Shown here: positions 6,346-6,370 of the stretch, piece after piece
How positions within the stretch are numbered: the first letter of the stretch is position 1
How the letters are laid out: each line of letters opens with the position of its first letter
Assembly: GCA_010027105.1 (NCBI GenBank)
Contig: RGVT01000164.1
Location: forward strand, 1 to 6,370
Origin: Planctomycetia bacterium
GTDB taxonomy: Bacteria > Planctomycetota > Planctomycetia > Pirellulales > UBA1268
Reading direction: 5' to 3'
Length of the DNA stretch: 6,370 nucleotides
Translations under genes and position numbers: made by a program
The notes under the pieces: model-generated
What the model was told of the DNA's origin: nothing
Database searches by the model: none
Seen by the model: the letters and a program-made list of their open reading frames with translations, nothing else

Positions 6346-6370
6346 GCGGGCGGCTCGGGGCGGGAAGCCC

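Overview
The window is a compact, GC-rich stretch (roughly two thirds G+C by eye) in which all five recognisable genes lie on the minus strand, so transcription runs from right to left. In transcription order they are: GMP synthase (guaA, 6345-4753), an OmpR-family response regulator (4656-3985), a CusS-like HAMP sensor histidine kinase (4004-2589), an OprP/OprO-type outer-membrane porin with a long extra N-terminal region (2307-481), and a small secreted protein with 15 cysteines (452-12). No RNA genes, mobile elements, CRISPR arrays or tandem repeats were found.

The likely source is a planctomycete of the Pirellulales type. This is inferred from the porin layout (signal peptide, short coiled coil, Pro/Ala-rich linker, then an OprP-like barrel), from the Cys-rich protein with its Lys/Val/Pro-rich middle, which resembles small secreted proteins I recall from planctomycetes, and from the HELRGP form of the kinase H box. 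The window holds no taxonomic marker that would settle it.

Region by region: guaA is an ordinary complete housekeeping gene whose start lies 25 bases from the right edge. A 96-base gap with two possible hairpins separates it from the two-component pair, whose genes overlap by 20 bases and must be co-transcribed. A 281-base gap follows, C-rich on the transcript side near the kinase end. The porin and Cys-rich genes come next, 28 bases apart and each with a good Shine-Dalgarno sequence, so they probably form one operon.

The most interesting possibility is that the two-component system controls both itself and the porin/Cys-rich pair. The gap before the regulator and the gap before the porin share an exact 11-base word (GACGGTGCCGA), and in both places it is paired with an upstream CCGTC 13-15 bases away. 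This is a candidate operator, not a proven one. The kinase resembles metal-sensing kinases and the last gene is Cys-rich, so a metal or envelope-stress response is plausible. The porin family itself is best known for phosphate. The kinase also has glycine where most HisKA kinases carry the Thr/Asn needed for phosphatase activity.
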